A DNA stretch of 64,000 nucleotides from Chionis minor (Eukaryota; Chordata; Aves; Charadriiformes; Chionididae): assembly GCA_013398295.1 (NCBI GenBank), contig VZSF01001897.1, positions 66,598 to 130,597 of the forward strand, in the 5' to 3' direction. Made by a program: the position numbers and the translations under genes. Positions 1 to 12,900 of this stretch are shown piece after piece. Under the pieces are notes generated by a model. The model had not been told where the DNA came from. It saw only the letters and a list, made by a program, of their open reading frames with translations, and searched no databases. Position 1 is the stretch's first letter, and the number at the start of each line of letters is the position of its first letter.

Positions 1-1392
1 AGCAGAATGGTATTTCTTATGCAAAAGTTCAAACTGACTAAAACTTAGCATTTGTGAGGTGTTGCAAGATCCTTGAAGAACTCAAAATTGAATTTTTTTG
101 CTGATGATAGGGTGCTGGTTCTGTAGTTTCAACTTGGAGAAGAGGTAGACTTTCAGCCCTGGTTTTTTGTTTTTTCTTTAAAAAGCTGACTTGGGGTTAC
201 TTTTCCCCATCAGAGGAACTGTGAACAAAGCACGTAACCTTTGTCTCGCTTTTTCCTTTTCACAACTCTTTTGGGAGGGTTTAATGAGGGTTAGTACTCC
301 AGAAACTTTCACATAGAGTCTACAGCGTAAAATAACACCACTGTTGACTCTTCACTTAACCACTCCTTTTAGCTTCCTTTTCCACCCCTGTTTGCCTGGG
401 CAGTTTACAAGGAAATTGGAGATTCTTCCTCTTAGGCTTGCACTAATCTGTATTCACTTGAGTGCACGCTTTGATTTGTTGGTCTCGCTTGAGTTTCTTA
501 CAAGTATAGATATATTTGGTTATGTAGATCAGCAGTACTCTAAGCCTTGACCTGCTCGTACTTGTTTGCTTACTCATTGCCTATCAGCAAAATTGCCTGT
601 CCTTGTGTGTAAATAGGCTGAAAATGTGTTGCCCTATGTACTCCAAAACCCCAACATTTCTTTGCTCCTAGAACTGCTGAGTGATTAGTGGCATCCAGTT
701 GTGCTAAACACAAGATTTCAGTGCTAAGAATAGTATCTGATTTAAATGTTGGGAGCCTTCAATGGAAGAAGAGAGTTTCTTGACTAGCTGTTAATAACAT
801 GCTCCCTTTGGACTTCCATGCCAGTTTTTCTTGGACCATGTTTAAGCTGAAGAGTTCTCGATCCAGCAGCTGACATCTGCTTAGGAAGTGTGGCAGTAAT
901 TAATAGGGGATAAGTTGAAATAAAACAGTTGATGTTGGCTTGTCGGAACTAAGATTGTGGGTAGAGGGGGAGATGCTTCTTCTTGGGAGAGATGGGAGAG
1001 AGGGAAGGTGGGGAAGGATGAGTTGAGTTGCCATCTCTGTTCTAAGCTCTGCTAAAATGAAATCATTCAGAGATGATTGGAAGTGCCTTGTAACTGCTTC
1101 TATGGGGTCTTTTTAATTTTTTTTTTTAATGTTGTCCATGAGAAACACCAATCAAAGCCACCTATTGTGAGATTGAGAAAACTCTGGTCTTGAACATAGT
1201 AGTTCTAGTATGAGCCTGGTGGGTGCTTTGAGGCTGTAAGCGCAATACTGTTCTAGCTCACTAAGGACGAAACTGTTCTCTCATGGTGGTATCACGAGTA
1301 GAAGAATACAACTTTTCTCCAGAGCAACGTGCCACGAAAGAGGAGGTCAGCTATGTGTCTAAAAACGTAATGCGCGTGTATGTTTTGCAAGT

Positions 1393-1899
1393 CATGGAAT
1401 CATAGAATTGTCGTGGCTGGAAGAGACCTTTGAGATCATGGAGTCCAACCATCAACCCAGCACTGCCCAACCCACCCCTAACCCACATCCCTCAGCACCA
1501 CGTCTGCCCAACTGGGAAATACCTCCAGGGATGGCGACTCCACCACTGCCCTGGGCAGCCTCTGCCAGTGCTTGACAACCCTTTCCATGAAGACATTTTT
1601 CCCAATATCCAATCTAAACCTCCCCTGGGGCAACTCGAGGCCGTTTCCTCTTGTCCTATCACTTGTTACTTGGGAGAAGAGACTGACATCCCACCCCTGG
1701 CTACACCCTCCTCTCCGGCAGTTGTAGAGAGTGAGAAGGTCTCCCCTCAGCCTTCTCTTCTCCAGGCTGAACAACCCCAGTTCCATCAGCTGCTCCTCAG
1801 ACTTGTGCTCCAGACCCCTGACCAGCTTCGTTGCCTTTCTCTGGACATGCTCCAGCCCCTCCATGTCTTTCCTGGAGTGAGGGGCCCAAAACTGGACAT
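1393..1899 (-). mobile_element. CR1 LINE, 5'-truncated, antisense to UVRAG
   Basis: The minus strand encodes the C-terminus of CR1 ORF2 in one open frame (1864 down to 1478). The order is a [21 protein letters not shown] segment, then [15 protein letters not shown], then [12 protein letters not shown] and [16 protein letters not shown]. This is the conserved tail after the reverse transcriptase. The 3' end of the element (left side on the + strand) has the usual AATCATAGAAT start of the tail. The element lacks the endonuclease and reverse transcriptase core. It belongs to the same sequence group as the copies at 31150, 46436 and 59668. It cannot make an active protein. Confidence 0.93.
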
Positions 1900-2043
1900 A
1901 GAATTATCCAGGCTGGAAGGGACCTTTAAGATCATGGAGTCCAACCATCAACCCAACACTGCCCAACCCACCCCTAACCCACATCCCTCAGCACCACATC
2001 TGCCCGGCTGGGAAATACCTCCAGGGATGGTGACTCCACCACT
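1900..2043 (-). mobile_element. CR1 LINE, short 3' fragment abutting the previous copy
   Basis: This repeats the first roughly 140 bp of the neighbouring CR1, from the AGAATTATCC-type 3' end to the GGGATGGTGACTCCACCAC segment, in the same orientation and with few differences. It starts exactly where the first copy is truncated. The pair is either two nested insertions or a partial tandem duplication. I cannot tell which by eye. Confidence 0.88.
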
Positions 2044-5000
2044 TCATGTATTCATCCATTATGGATTTGCCTCTCTTCCCGCAGCGTGGTATAGCTGGGA
2101 GACACTGGTAAGCTGACCTGTATCCCAGTGAGTCTTATGAAACAGAACACACGACTCAAAGAAATGAATAAAACTTCGCATTTGTCACAGTCCTTAAGGA
2201 TTAAATAAGTAAAATGTAAAACTTCCAAAATGAACATAAGCTTTTTAAGATCAAGAATCCTCTTTATGTTATCTTAGATCTGAAAGGCACATTTTGACCA
2301 TCTGGTTAAAATCATTCCGGTGTGCAGTTGGGATTGCTTTTATGCAGTGTTCTTCACCTTCTGATTTCGGAGTGGGACTTGTTTAATTTGAGCGTCTTTG
2401 GCACTATTGTCATGGGTCTTAAAAGCTGCCGGCTTTCCACGTGCCTGCCAGCATGTTATTCCCTTCATCCCTACTAGGCCTCCTGCTTTTCCCCACCACC
2501 AGCTCTTATCCCTGCTGCCATCTCAGATGTCTTAAGCGAAGCAAGAATAGCCATGAGTACAGTGGAAACACGAGGTGCAGAATCAACTCCGAATGGGGGT
2601 AACCTGTTATAAGTTACTATATGTTGTGGTTTTTTCTTGCATCAAGTTAATGCATCTGAACTAAGATCTTCTTTATGAGTCACTGTTAAAATTACTACCG
2701 CTGTATGCCAGCGTGCTCTTTATATGTAGAAGCAGGATATCTACTCTAAACTCAGGGTGTATTAGGGCTGTGTTTTAAGAGGTCTACACGCTATTGAAAA
2801 GTAATATTCCGTAGTCATAAGATAAAAATCAACGTGTTTTTGCAAGGGCACACTTTGAACCTCACGGAGCAGAAGCTGACTTGTTCGTAATTACTGCCTG
2901 CTAGTGCGGTGGGTGTATTGTTTCCATACGGCGTGTAAGCCTGCTGCTCTGAGGACGACCAGAGCTCGACTTCTGAGTGTACTCAGAACAAATTTCCTAC
3001 TGCTTGGTAACTTCTCTCAAATGATTTCTTCTGGTGACTACGCAGCAGACACCTGTGGCTTGGTTTTTTAAATTTTTTTGGCTAAACACATCGCATTTAT
3101 TCCTTTGAATTTGTCATCGTAGGGTAACTGTCCGTGTTCTGCTTTAAAGGACCGTAATGGTTTTTCTTTTTTTTTTTTTTCCTAACCGTGTCAGTGAGAA
3201 TGGAAATAAGGAAGGTACATGTTGGAGTAGAATGGGCATGTGGAGGGTATTTTGCATTTTGCGTGCTTTGTGATTATAAAAATACTAAAATAGTAGTTTT
3301 CAAATCTATGTTTTTGAGCAAGTATAGCTAAAACGTTACACAGCAGATGTAACTTTTTTGCAGCATGCCAAAGTGGGAGATTTCACTCACAATCATGCTT
3401 TTCTAAGGAGCAGGCAAGAAGAATTTCACAGAGGGAGCCAGCAGTTAAAGTTGCTTTCAATTATACTAAATGAAGCATTACGTAAAATGTCGTGGTTCCT
3501 CTTCCTTAAGTTTATTGCTTGTGACCAGGCTTAATGGGCAAGCAAGATAACACGCAAAGAAAGAGGCATAAAAGTTGGTAATATTTTTCTCTGAGCCATA
3601 AATGTCCATACACAAAGAGGTCCACTGACATTGTTCAAGATTTTCATGTAAATGATTGTGTTATGAAAGCTGACACGGGGGTGTATGGAGTTTAGAGTCT
3701 TTCAAGATTAATTAGTGGAAGTTAGAGGACAGAAATGTGAATATTAGCAAAGAAGCAGGACCAACATGGTAAACAGAAAAGCTTAATATTTACCACTTAA
3801 ACGAAACTGTGTGTGGGAGATGTTAGCGAGCAGTGTAAAACAGTTTTTAGCATTTTTTCTATACTGCGTGTATTGAAGAGCTCTGTGTCTAATAATAGAG
3901 AACATGGTTCCCGTTACTCGTGACTTAATGAAATACTATCTTCTAGTGAAACGCTGCTTGGGTTCCTAATGGGGCTTTTATTGTCAAGCTTGAGTTAGTT
4001 TTACACTGTTAATTGTAAAGGTATCCTTTAAACCTAAATTCTGCTCTATTTGGGTAGTGTAATTGCAGATATTGAAATGAATTCCTTTTGATTTGTATTT
4101 TACACTTGCGATAATGCTTTGTGGAATTTTTGTCGCATGTGCTCATCTTGAAAGGTTTTATTTTCTTGCATGGGGTACTAGTTGGATTTATAGATCTATT
4201 AAGCAAGGTGAGCTAGATGTATACTATTCTCGGTGATTTTTATATTCCTCAACTTAAAGTGACCTAGTGAGTTTGGAAATAGCATAAAACTTGAAGCTGA
4301 CGTCTTAATATTTGATCTGCTGAGATCATGACCTGTTAACCTTTAGCTTTAATGGCGCTATATAATTCTCCTTAAAAGTCGCAAATGTACTCTACCGTGG
4401 GGCTGATGGATGATAAAATACACTTTGCGTAATCACCCCTCTAGAATGTGTGTTGTTTCTAGTAGATATTGATCTCCTGTATTTGTTATCTTATATTTGA
4501 GAGAGGCTTTGGTTTCTGATGTAATGTGGGTTTTGTGCAGATAAAGCACTCAGCATCTCGATTAGGAGCCTCAGAACATACGGGTCTTGAAAATGCAAAA
4601 GCTCGTTTCATGGTGTGGTTCCCATAAACATAAATTTTAGGTTGTACTGAGATTATGGTATTGACCACGGTGACCTGGTGGTAAGGAAGAGTCAAAAGAC
4701 AATCCTAAGAAATGCAGAGTGCAAAACCGTAAAACTGTTTGAGAACTGTTTCGCTTAAAGATTCCTAGTACATTCGCGGAAAATTATGTTTCTTAATGCA
4801 GCCCATTAAACAATTTCAATGCTTTGAGGACTAAAGTTTGGGTTCTCTGATCTAATGCAGCAGTTAAGACAGAAATAAGCTGTCCTACTTTCTCACAAGG
4901 TATTTGTTATGTCTAGGTATTTAAAATGGTGAAAAATGCTTTATTTATTAAACAGGAGAACTAAACATTAGGAATATAACACTTGGGAGGACTGTAGTGA

Positions 5001-5592
5001 CCTGTGATGCTACAACTGACTTGAGCTTTTGGGGTTTGTGTGAGGCTTGTTGAAAAGCAAGGAATTGCCTGTATTTTCTAAGTTGTCTTCTGGTGTGGTG
5101 GGAAATAAGCCTGCAAAGGTCTTTTGTGTGCGAAGAGATTTGTGCTCTTTCGATCACAAAATACCAATCAAAAGAGAACGCCTTTCTTAAAAGATTATTT
5201 CTGTTTGGAAATGAGCTAACCAAACGCAACTGGCTGAATGCAGAGAACTAAGGTGTAGGATCTGGTATTATGCTGCGTGCTTCTTATGACACGCTTCGCG
5301 TAGTGAGAGGAATGTTGCGGCACGGGGAGAGTCAGAAAACATTTAAAAACTTTTAAAAGCCTAAAATACACTAGCTGAATTTTCATGTCAGTTTTTGAAA
5401 GGCTTTTTGACTGGAGTTGCAAAGGGTTCCTAAGTACAACCTGTGGAGGGGGTTCCTGGGAGAAGTCAGCAAGGGAGGCTTCTTAAATCTCTGCCTTCTC
5501 AGAAAACGTGTCTGTGTCTTTTTAAAGTTTCCTTATGTATCTGAATAATTTTGCCTTAAATGCTTTTTTTCCTTTTTTTTTCTTTCCCATAG

Positions 5593-5671
5593 ATTTCCTT
5601 TATATCCAAAAGGAGGGGAGAAGCTTCAGTTTGAATACGGAGTGTATCTTCTCAACAAAAACATAGCACAG
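5593..5671 (+). CDS. UVRAG: UVRAG, third-from-last coding exon (79 bp)
   Basis: The exon encodes [19 protein letters not shown] followed by LNKNIAQ. Relative to the human protein as I remember it ([20 protein letters not shown]...), the visible difference is D to E before YG. The first base A completes a codon begun in the exon to the left (GA|A, Glu), and the exon ends in CAG before GTTGGT, so the acceptor (CCATAG) and donor fix both borders. The length is 1 + 26 codons. UVRAG binds Beclin 1 within the class III PI3-kinase (VPS34) complex II. It acts in endosome and autophagosome maturation and in DNA double-strand-break repair. This exon codes for the end of the folded region that follows the coiled coil. 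The protein start lies outside the window. Confidence 0.97.
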
Positions 5672-6254
5672 GTTGGTACACTGAGATTTTTATATTAACT
5701 TTTTTTTTTACAAGTATCTATGATCTGCTTAGTGTCAGTACGGCATGAGTGGGCACCTGTTGTCTTGTGGTGCTGTTCTCTACGGCAAACATCTGCGAGC
5801 TGGTGGAAGCGTTCTTCAAATAGTGTCTTCGCTTACCTTATGGCTTGGTGCTCAAGACTTTCTCTTGTGGTACTTGGAGAAGGGCTTCCCAGCTAATAAC
5901 AAAATCTTTTCCTCTTCAAATAAATACTGTGAGTCGGTACACACTGTTTTGACAATTGTAAATGTTTTCGGGTTTGCTTTTTTTATTCTGTCCTACTCGA
6001 AGATCCATTTGTGTCATTCTCATTGCTGCTCTTATACTTACGATGAGAAAACACAAGCTGGAAAACCTTAAGTCTTGCCAATGCATGACTTTGTATTTAA
6101 AAGAAAACCCACCGACTCCTCTAATCGTTCTTACTTCCTTGTTCTTAATGGATTTGAAAAATTATCCTTTACTTTGGCAAACGTGTGACAGTTGACAGAC
6201 TTGTATTTGAGATGATACTAATACCTGCTGTGAACTCATTTGGTATGAATTCAG

Positions 6255-6790
6255 GAAAATGTTCAAAAAGTTGGTCTGAAAGGGACCTGAGGAGACTATT
6301 TCGACTCTCGCCTAACCCAAGAGCGGGGTCAGCTGCTCTTACGCCATCCCAGTATAACTTTCCCTGAAGGAAAACCTGTGATCTAAGTAATCTCTTCCAG
6401 TGGTTGGCTGTCCTAGCCCTTAAAGTCTTTTCTGACATCTAATACAAATCTCTCTTGCTTCTATTTAACCACGTAATCGCTTATGATAATAATCTGTTCA
6501 CTTAATTATCTTCTGATTTGCAAACTTTTCTGCACTGAAAGACAACTTCTCCTTTTTAAAGTGTTGTCTCATGGGTCATGTCTCTCAACTTCTGAGCATT
6601 CTTGTTATGTCCTATTCTCCATTTGAATAGCCGCATCTTTCTTGAAGTGCAGTGCCCAAAGCTGGATGCACTGGGCAGCTGTTCCCCTCAAAGCAGTGAG
6701 AAGGATGGGAGAAATGCTTCACAGGTCTTGTCATTTTTGTTTAGTTCATTATGTTCTGATAGTTTTGTAGTCTTAACAGCCTAACATGGT
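6255..6790 (-). mobile_element. Old, diverged CR1-like fragment
   Basis: Several pieces align in order with reverse-oriented CR1: AAGGGACCTGAGGAGA, then a TCTTTTCTGACATCTAATAC block, then TTCTTGAAGTGCAGTGCCCA with AAAGCTGGATGCACT. The intervening sequence has decayed and no CR1 reading frame survives. The order and strand agree with one ancient minus-strand insertion, but the borders are approximate and the right end may be shorter. Confidence 0.55.
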
Positions 6791-6992
6791 GAATTTCATG
6801 ATTCAGTGAAACCTGCAGCCTCAGGTCACTTCCACACAGGAACAAAATAGTTCGTGCTGAATTTGTGCAGGTCACTCATTTAATTCATGTTTTACGTGCT
6901 GTGCCTTAAGTGCCCCTTTTTCTTGTTAATTGTGTCTCTGATTTGGTGACGTAACTCTAGAAGGTGCAGAAAGGTAGGTTGAGAACTCAGTC

Positions 6993-7420
6993 TCATAGAA
7001 TCATCAAATGGTTTAGATTGGGAGGGACCTTAAAGCTCACCCAGTCCCACCCTGTGCCCTGGGCAGGGACACCTCCCACTAGACCAGGTTGCTCCAAGCC
7101 TCGTCCAACCTGGCCTTGAACCTCTAGGGATGGTGCAGCAACAGCTTCTCTGGGCAACTACCCAGAGAAGGGGGCTCACTACCCTCACAGGCAGGAATTT
7201 CCTCCGAAGATCTCATTTAAATCTCCCCTCTTTCAGTTTAAAACTGTTGCCCCTCATCCTATGGCTTCACTCCCAGATCCAGAGTCCCTCCCCAGCTTTC
7301 CTGGAGTCCCCCTTTCAGTACTGGAAGGCCACAATAAGGTCTCCCTGGAGCCTTCTCTTCTGCAGGCTGAACAACCCCAACTCTCCCAGCCTGCCTCCAC
7401 AGCAGAGGGGCTCTGGCTTT
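6993..7420 (-). mobile_element. CR1 LINE 3' fragment, minus strand
   Basis: It starts with TCATAGAATCATCAAATGG, continues through GGGAGGGACCTTAAAGC and CACTAGACCAGGTTGCTCC, and reaches the AGGCTGAACAACCCCAACTC block. This is the standard reverse-strand layout of a CR1 3' end. It has substitutions and a small internal duplication of the CTCTGGGCAACTACCCAGAG type, and no intact ORF2. It sits in the first UVRAG intron of the window, antisense to the gene. To its right, 7421-7740 is not obviously CR1. Confidence 0.92.
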
Positions 7421-9497
7421 GTGCTCTCTGCCTGTAAGCCTATTCTCTATCTAGGTCACTTAATTAAAATATTGCCTAGAACTGGGGTCAAGCCTAGACC
7501 CAGGTGGAGCCCCGCTTCACTAGCACTTCCACTTAGAGCAGTGAACCCTTGTTTAACTGCACCCATAGAGTACTTAGTCGCTCTGTATTCATTCATACTT
7601 CATCAATATCCCATTTCCCCAGCATGCTTGCAAGCGTATTGCACTGTGAAGTGCCAAGAGATTTATTTAAATTCCAACAGAAATATGGCATTTCAGTTTC
7701 TAACCTGTTCCTAAGGCTCAAAATTAGATTGGTCTGACAGTTTTGTTCTTGAAAAAATCTGATCTTTTTTTTTATGCTTAGTTTCTACTTGGTTGATTTG
7801 TTTTTCCAGTTCTCTTTCCCACCCCTTTTTCCCCATTCCTTACCCCAAATTGAAGTAAAGCTTCTGGGTCTTTCTGTGTTGTTTGTTTTTTAAGCTTGGA
7901 TTGCATTTACCATTTTCCAGACTTCTGGTGTCTTGCCCGTGCTTAGTGTATTTTGGAAGATAACCTCTAATGGCTCTGAAATTACTTAAAGGCTAAAATA
8001 TCTTTAGACGAAGTTAATCAAGTCCTGTTAATCTTGGAAATTCACTTAACCAGGCTGTTAATATAACTTAGACTGTGCCTCTTTGTTGTTGGTATTAATA
8101 ATGGCAGCCAGCTGTTCACACTTGACTTTCATAGGGAAGACTAGTGAAAAGGATTAAATACTCTTTCCGTCAAATGCCTTGATAGCTTTCTTTCCCCATT
8201 ACTATCAAATCAATGCTTTCCTTAATCTCTGCTTATGTAAATACATTAGTTCATTCTGTAACTTGTGAGTCGTTATGCTGCTTGCTTTGCTTTTCAGCCT
8301 CTCAACATTTTGCTCCTATTTTGGAGTTTGTTGTTCAGTTATGTGATGCAAGGGCTCCATGCTTCTGTCTTGATTGAGGGTATGAACTCTTCACTGAGCC
8401 CAAGTCGGCAGTCTTTCCAGTTCTTGTAGTCTAGATTAGTTGGCACTTGTTTCTGTAGTATTTTTTTTTATATGAACTGTCACCACTTTACTTGTTTTCC
8501 TGTTTTTTCTTTGACTAGTTCATTTCTGGACTTGTTACTGCTGCTGGACCTACTGAAATCTCTCATTATGTTTTGTTCTTACCCTATTTCTGAAGGACTG
8601 AGAACAGTTGAACACACCGTCACTGACCCATGTTGCCTTCCAATTCCTTTGCAGTTGGTTTCTGGAATCGCTGGCATGTGTTTAAACTCATAAAAGTGAA
8701 TGAAGACTTTAAATACGTATTTGTATAAAAAAAAAAAGTTTCCAAATTTACATGGGGTCACTGGTGCTGGTACAAGCTAGATTAGTCAGGGGCCAGGCTT
8801 TGAAGTGATTTGTATAATACCAGTGGTTCACGTGTTAATGCTTGAGACTGTATGCTGTTGAATACAAAACCATAATAAATCGGAATTTTGGGGGGGATTC
8901 TACTACTTAATTAGTCAGGAAAGTGTTACTGAAGTCCATACAAACGTTGTAGTCACCTTTGTTTTGATATCCTTCGTCAAACATTGCAGCTTTTCATGGT
9001 TCTGCCAGGGGGAAATTCCATTGGGAAAGCAGCGTAAACGCAGAACAGGTAGATAACGTGCAGAAGTACATCACAAAACTTCGTACTCAGGGGCTGACTT
9101 GATCTAAAAACTATTTGAATCCTTTGCGTCTTCCTCTGGAGGCTGGAACTGTTGGATTTAAATAGCTTTTAGATGATCTTAAGGCTGCTTTGAGAGAGCT
9201 TTCAGATATGCTTAGATCATGTGAATGTGGGAAAACGATTAAGTGTGGATGGAGAATGAGCAGCTGCCTCTTTGTTGTCTCTAGACCATCCCAACCTGTG
9301 AGGGAATCCTTTTAAGGCTCAAAGGTGATGGCCATAATTCAGAGAACCAATCCTGCAAATGAGTCCGTTGTTGATTAACATTGCTTAATTCCCTGTGGCT
9401 CTTGGAGGTGCTACAGAGAAACAGTGCTGATTCTACTGGAGCATTAAGGGAAGAGCTTGGGTCTCCATCACCTTACTTCAATCAGTCATGCAAGTCT

Positions 9498-9930
9498 TAG
9501 AATCACAGAATGGTTTGGGAGGGACCTCTAGAGCCCATCTAGTCCAACACCATGCCATGAGCAGGGCCATCTTCAACCAGATCATGTTGCTCAGAGCCCC
9601 GTCCAACATGGCCTGGAATGTTTCCAGGGATGGGGCATATCCAACCTATCTGGGCAACCTGGGCCAGTGTCTCACCGCCCACATTGTAAAAGATTTTCTT
9701 CTTATATCTAGACTGAATCTCCCCTTTTTTTAATTTAAAGCCCCCTTGTCCTATCACAACAAGCCCTGCTAAAAAGTTTGTTCCCATCTTTCTGATAAGC
9801 CCCCTTTAAGTACTGAAAGGCCACAATAAGGTTTCCCTGGAGTCTTCCCTTCTCCAGGCTGAACACCCCCAAATCTCCCAGCCTGTCCTCCCAGCAGAGG
9901 TGTTCCAGCCCTCTGATCATAGATCTCGTC
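9498..9930 (-). mobile_element. CR1 LINE 3' fragment, minus strand
   Basis: The + strand reads TAGAATCACAGAATGG, then a GGGAGGGACCTCTAGAG segment, then CAGAGCCCCGTCCAACATGG, then CCAGGCTGAACACCCCCAAA. This order is diagnostic of an antisense CR1 tail. The remnant of ORF2 on the minus strand retains LGDLGVFSLEKGRLQGNLIV. It is frame-broken and has no reverse transcriptase. It ends near a GATCATAGATCTC sequence. Confidence 0.92.
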
Positions 9931-12900
9931 TTGATCACTGTGGTTGAGAAATAAAGAACCCAGAAAAACTTATATCAATTTAAAGAAATACTTGAAAGGA
10001 TTTGTATAAGCTTCCCTGGTGTGGTAGATTTTTTTTTTCCTTTCACATTCACCTGGAGTTCTGGCAACAAGGAGAAACGTGAGTGGGGAAGAAGTGAGAC
10101 TGGGTTGATATTAAGTAAAATTACTGAAATAAAAGCTCTTCTAGAGATAAAGTGGTACTGTTTTGTAAAGCAGCAGGATAATAACAATGAAACCACATCT
10201 CGCACTCGGGAGAATTCAGCTGGAATTAGAAGCAGCTCAGTGCTAGCTTGGTAGAGCATTTATTTGGAGAAACTTGCTTTGCTGTTACATTCCGAAGTCA
10301 AAACAATGTGTGTTAATTCCGAGAGTTCATAATAACTTCCATCTGTACGTGAGCACAAATTGTTTCAATCCCCATATTTTCTATTTGTAAAATTGAATCC
10401 CTCACAAAGTTCACAGAGTAGCTTTTTATGTTGGATAATATTAGGTAAGACCATAAATTTCCAGTTAAGATTTCAGCTCTTTGACTCTTAACAAACGTAC
10501 AAATGTGGTTTTTTTTTTTTTCAAAGGGAAATTAGTGACTTATGTCTAATAATATCAGCAACAAAAAAAAAAATCACTGTCATTCCAGAGCGTTGTCAAA
10601 GACGAGGTGCAATAAAGTTGCTAAAACTGGGAGTGAATTGCTCAGCTCTCAAAAGCATTAGGCACCAGGAGATCATTCAGTATTTCGCCGGCTCCGCAAA
10701 CTCTGCAGCTGTGAAGTTGTGGATGTGTGTGGAGTATCCATGGAAGATGAGGCTTTAGTAGGAGAAAGGAATGAACTCTTGCGTTGGTTTTCACAGTAGA
10801 GGAGTTGAGATCACACCGGGAAAACCTCCTGTTCACAGTGGGTGAATATTAGGAGCTCACTGAAGCGTTGTGAGGGGTTTTTTTTTCCTTTGTGGATGAT
10901 GAGCAAGAGAGCATCTCCTGGAGAGTTCTCCTCGCTCTGAAGGTGTAATGCATGTGGCACACAGCTCGGCTCGGGCATAGATGTGGACCTTGCTAAGCTG
11001 AGCTCTCGCAAGTCCTCCAGCAGTGGCCTTGGTGCTCCAGGATTTTTCCTCTCAGTGTTTGAAATTTTATTTTTTTTAACCGTAGAGTGTGTGTGGGGGA
11101 AGAGCGCGGTGGTGGCCTTGAGTTTCCAAGCTCAGGCCTGTAGAAAGAAAGAAGCTTTATTGCTGCTTTACTGGCTGTTTTGCTGTCTCTTTCCTTCATT
11201 CCCAGAGCCTTGATTGCTTGGGCCTGACTTCAGTGTAGGTTCTTCATTACATATGAAGAGATGATCTTGTTTTAGTGACCATCCTTCTTGAGGTGAGTCC
11301 TTAGTGAGCATGCACAGTGTCACTACAGGTGAATACCTGGTCCAGAATTGTATATAAGATGATATATTACGTGGGTTTTATCCTGTATTGGTCATTATTT
11401 CTAACCCATGTGTATATGATGTATAGCTATTGAAAAGAGCTTGACCAGCTTGTTCTGATTCCTTTAGGTATTCAAGAGGTTGTCTCTTGCACAATACTTG
11501 ACAGGCGCTATTTCTTGTCCGGTTGTGAGATTGCTTGGAGAGGAAATAGTTACATTAGAGCTGTAGAGCTTCTAATTCTTCTGGTCCAGGTCGGAAGGGG
11601 ATTTACTGCAGCTATTTTGTTGTATAGGACAATGGATTTATTTGCAACTCTGAGTATCAAATGGTGATTTGGTATTTCGGTCAGCCACTGAAAGGGGTGG
11701 AAGTTAATTTGTCTCTTGATCTTTGCATTTCGTATTCTGAGTCTTAGCCCAGCTTTGCCATAAAACCGTCGGCCAGAACTATGATGGTTGTGAGGATCCT
11801 TTTAGTCTTGGTGCTGCTGTAACCTTGGTCACTGCCTTTGTCCGGCTTCAGTGGACGTGGCCTCAGAAATGGTGGTGTCCTGTCCTCTAAATTACTGGCT
11901 CTTAAAAGGAGACTTGCAAAACTGGGTATCAAATGAATTTGGACTGTTCTACAACTCTTTAATTCCCTAGGGCCAAGCAAAGGAGTAGTTGTGCCTAGTC
12001 TTACCCTGGTTCATCGCTGGTGTTTGTCGGGGAGGCGCTGTGGCTGGTGGCAGTCAGACCGTGCCTTCCCTGGTATCGCTTCCAGGTTTTGCGCCATTGA
12101 TTTGTTACGTCGTGTGAGTGAAGGTTTTTCTTCTGAATGCGTGCAGGTGATTGCCTCGCGAGGCGAGGCTTCTCTTCTCATCCAGCCTTGGTTGGTTTTG
12201 TCAGACGACTATTGCGTGATGTTAGACTGATGCTCCTACTCGCACTGGCATGATTTGCTCAGCCCTGGCCAAAGCGGAGTTCTGCTTTCATCTGACACTC
12301 ATTAGCAACAGAAGAACTGTGCTGTTTGACATGAAAAAAATAAAATCACTCAGTCTTTTGTCAGCTCCCTCAAGGATGTTTGTTTTCACGTCAATGCAAT
12401 GCAGACCCAAGCAAGTAACTTGTGTCTGGCTCTCCCTTCGTGTGTCCGGAGTCTCTGTGTCCACATGGTGGCAGGCAACATTTACGTCCTTCGTGTAACC
12501 TGCAGGAGATGTTGATGAGCCAATGCTGCTCTCGTGGGAATGGTGCTTTTTGGTTCACTTGCTTGTCTAACGCACGAGGTAAGTAACGTTCACAGAAGCA
12601 TAGAATAAAAGTAAAATACTTCTCGAAGTATTTTAGTTGCCGTCAAACTGATATCTTTCTAATGGCTGCATGGAATAAAACTTGAATTCTTATGTACTAG
12701 TGCCATATGCAAGAAACTGAACAGAAATTCCGCTCTTAAACGTGAAATGAGGCAAGATGTCCAGTTCCTGGCTCTATTAGACTATCCAGCATGTGAGAAA
12801 ATCAACTTTATAATAGAAACTATTAAACTTTTCCATGGGAAGTTGAACGGCAGAAATGTTAGGACTAGAAATTTGTTTTGGCAATAAACACTACGCCCAG

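Larger units (their letters stand above)
1..5592 (+). other. UVRAG: UVRAG intron, 3' portion (upstream of the first exon in the window)
   Basis: This is intronic sequence ending in a pyrimidine-rich tract and CATAG acceptor immediately before the exon at 5593. I looked for the preceding UVRAG exon, which encodes the conserved stretch around GYTAHLVSMISFFLQVP in the human protein, and did not find it, so the intron opens to the left of the window. Apart from two adjacent CR1 fragments (1393-2043), the segments 1-1392 and 2044-5592 are AT-rich unique sequence with poly-T runs, for example near 3168-3180. I recognise no gene or RNA in them. The short reading frames here have no recognisable protein features. 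Confidence 0.8.

Noticed and set aside
1430..2116. Plus-strand open frame of 228 residues
   Set aside because: It is the antisense reading of two CR1 fragments. The meaningful frame is the ORF2 tail on the minus strand.
1..5592. Further upstream UVRAG exon
   Set aside because: No segment encodes the expected sequence preceding FPLYPKGG, so the previous exon lies outside the window.
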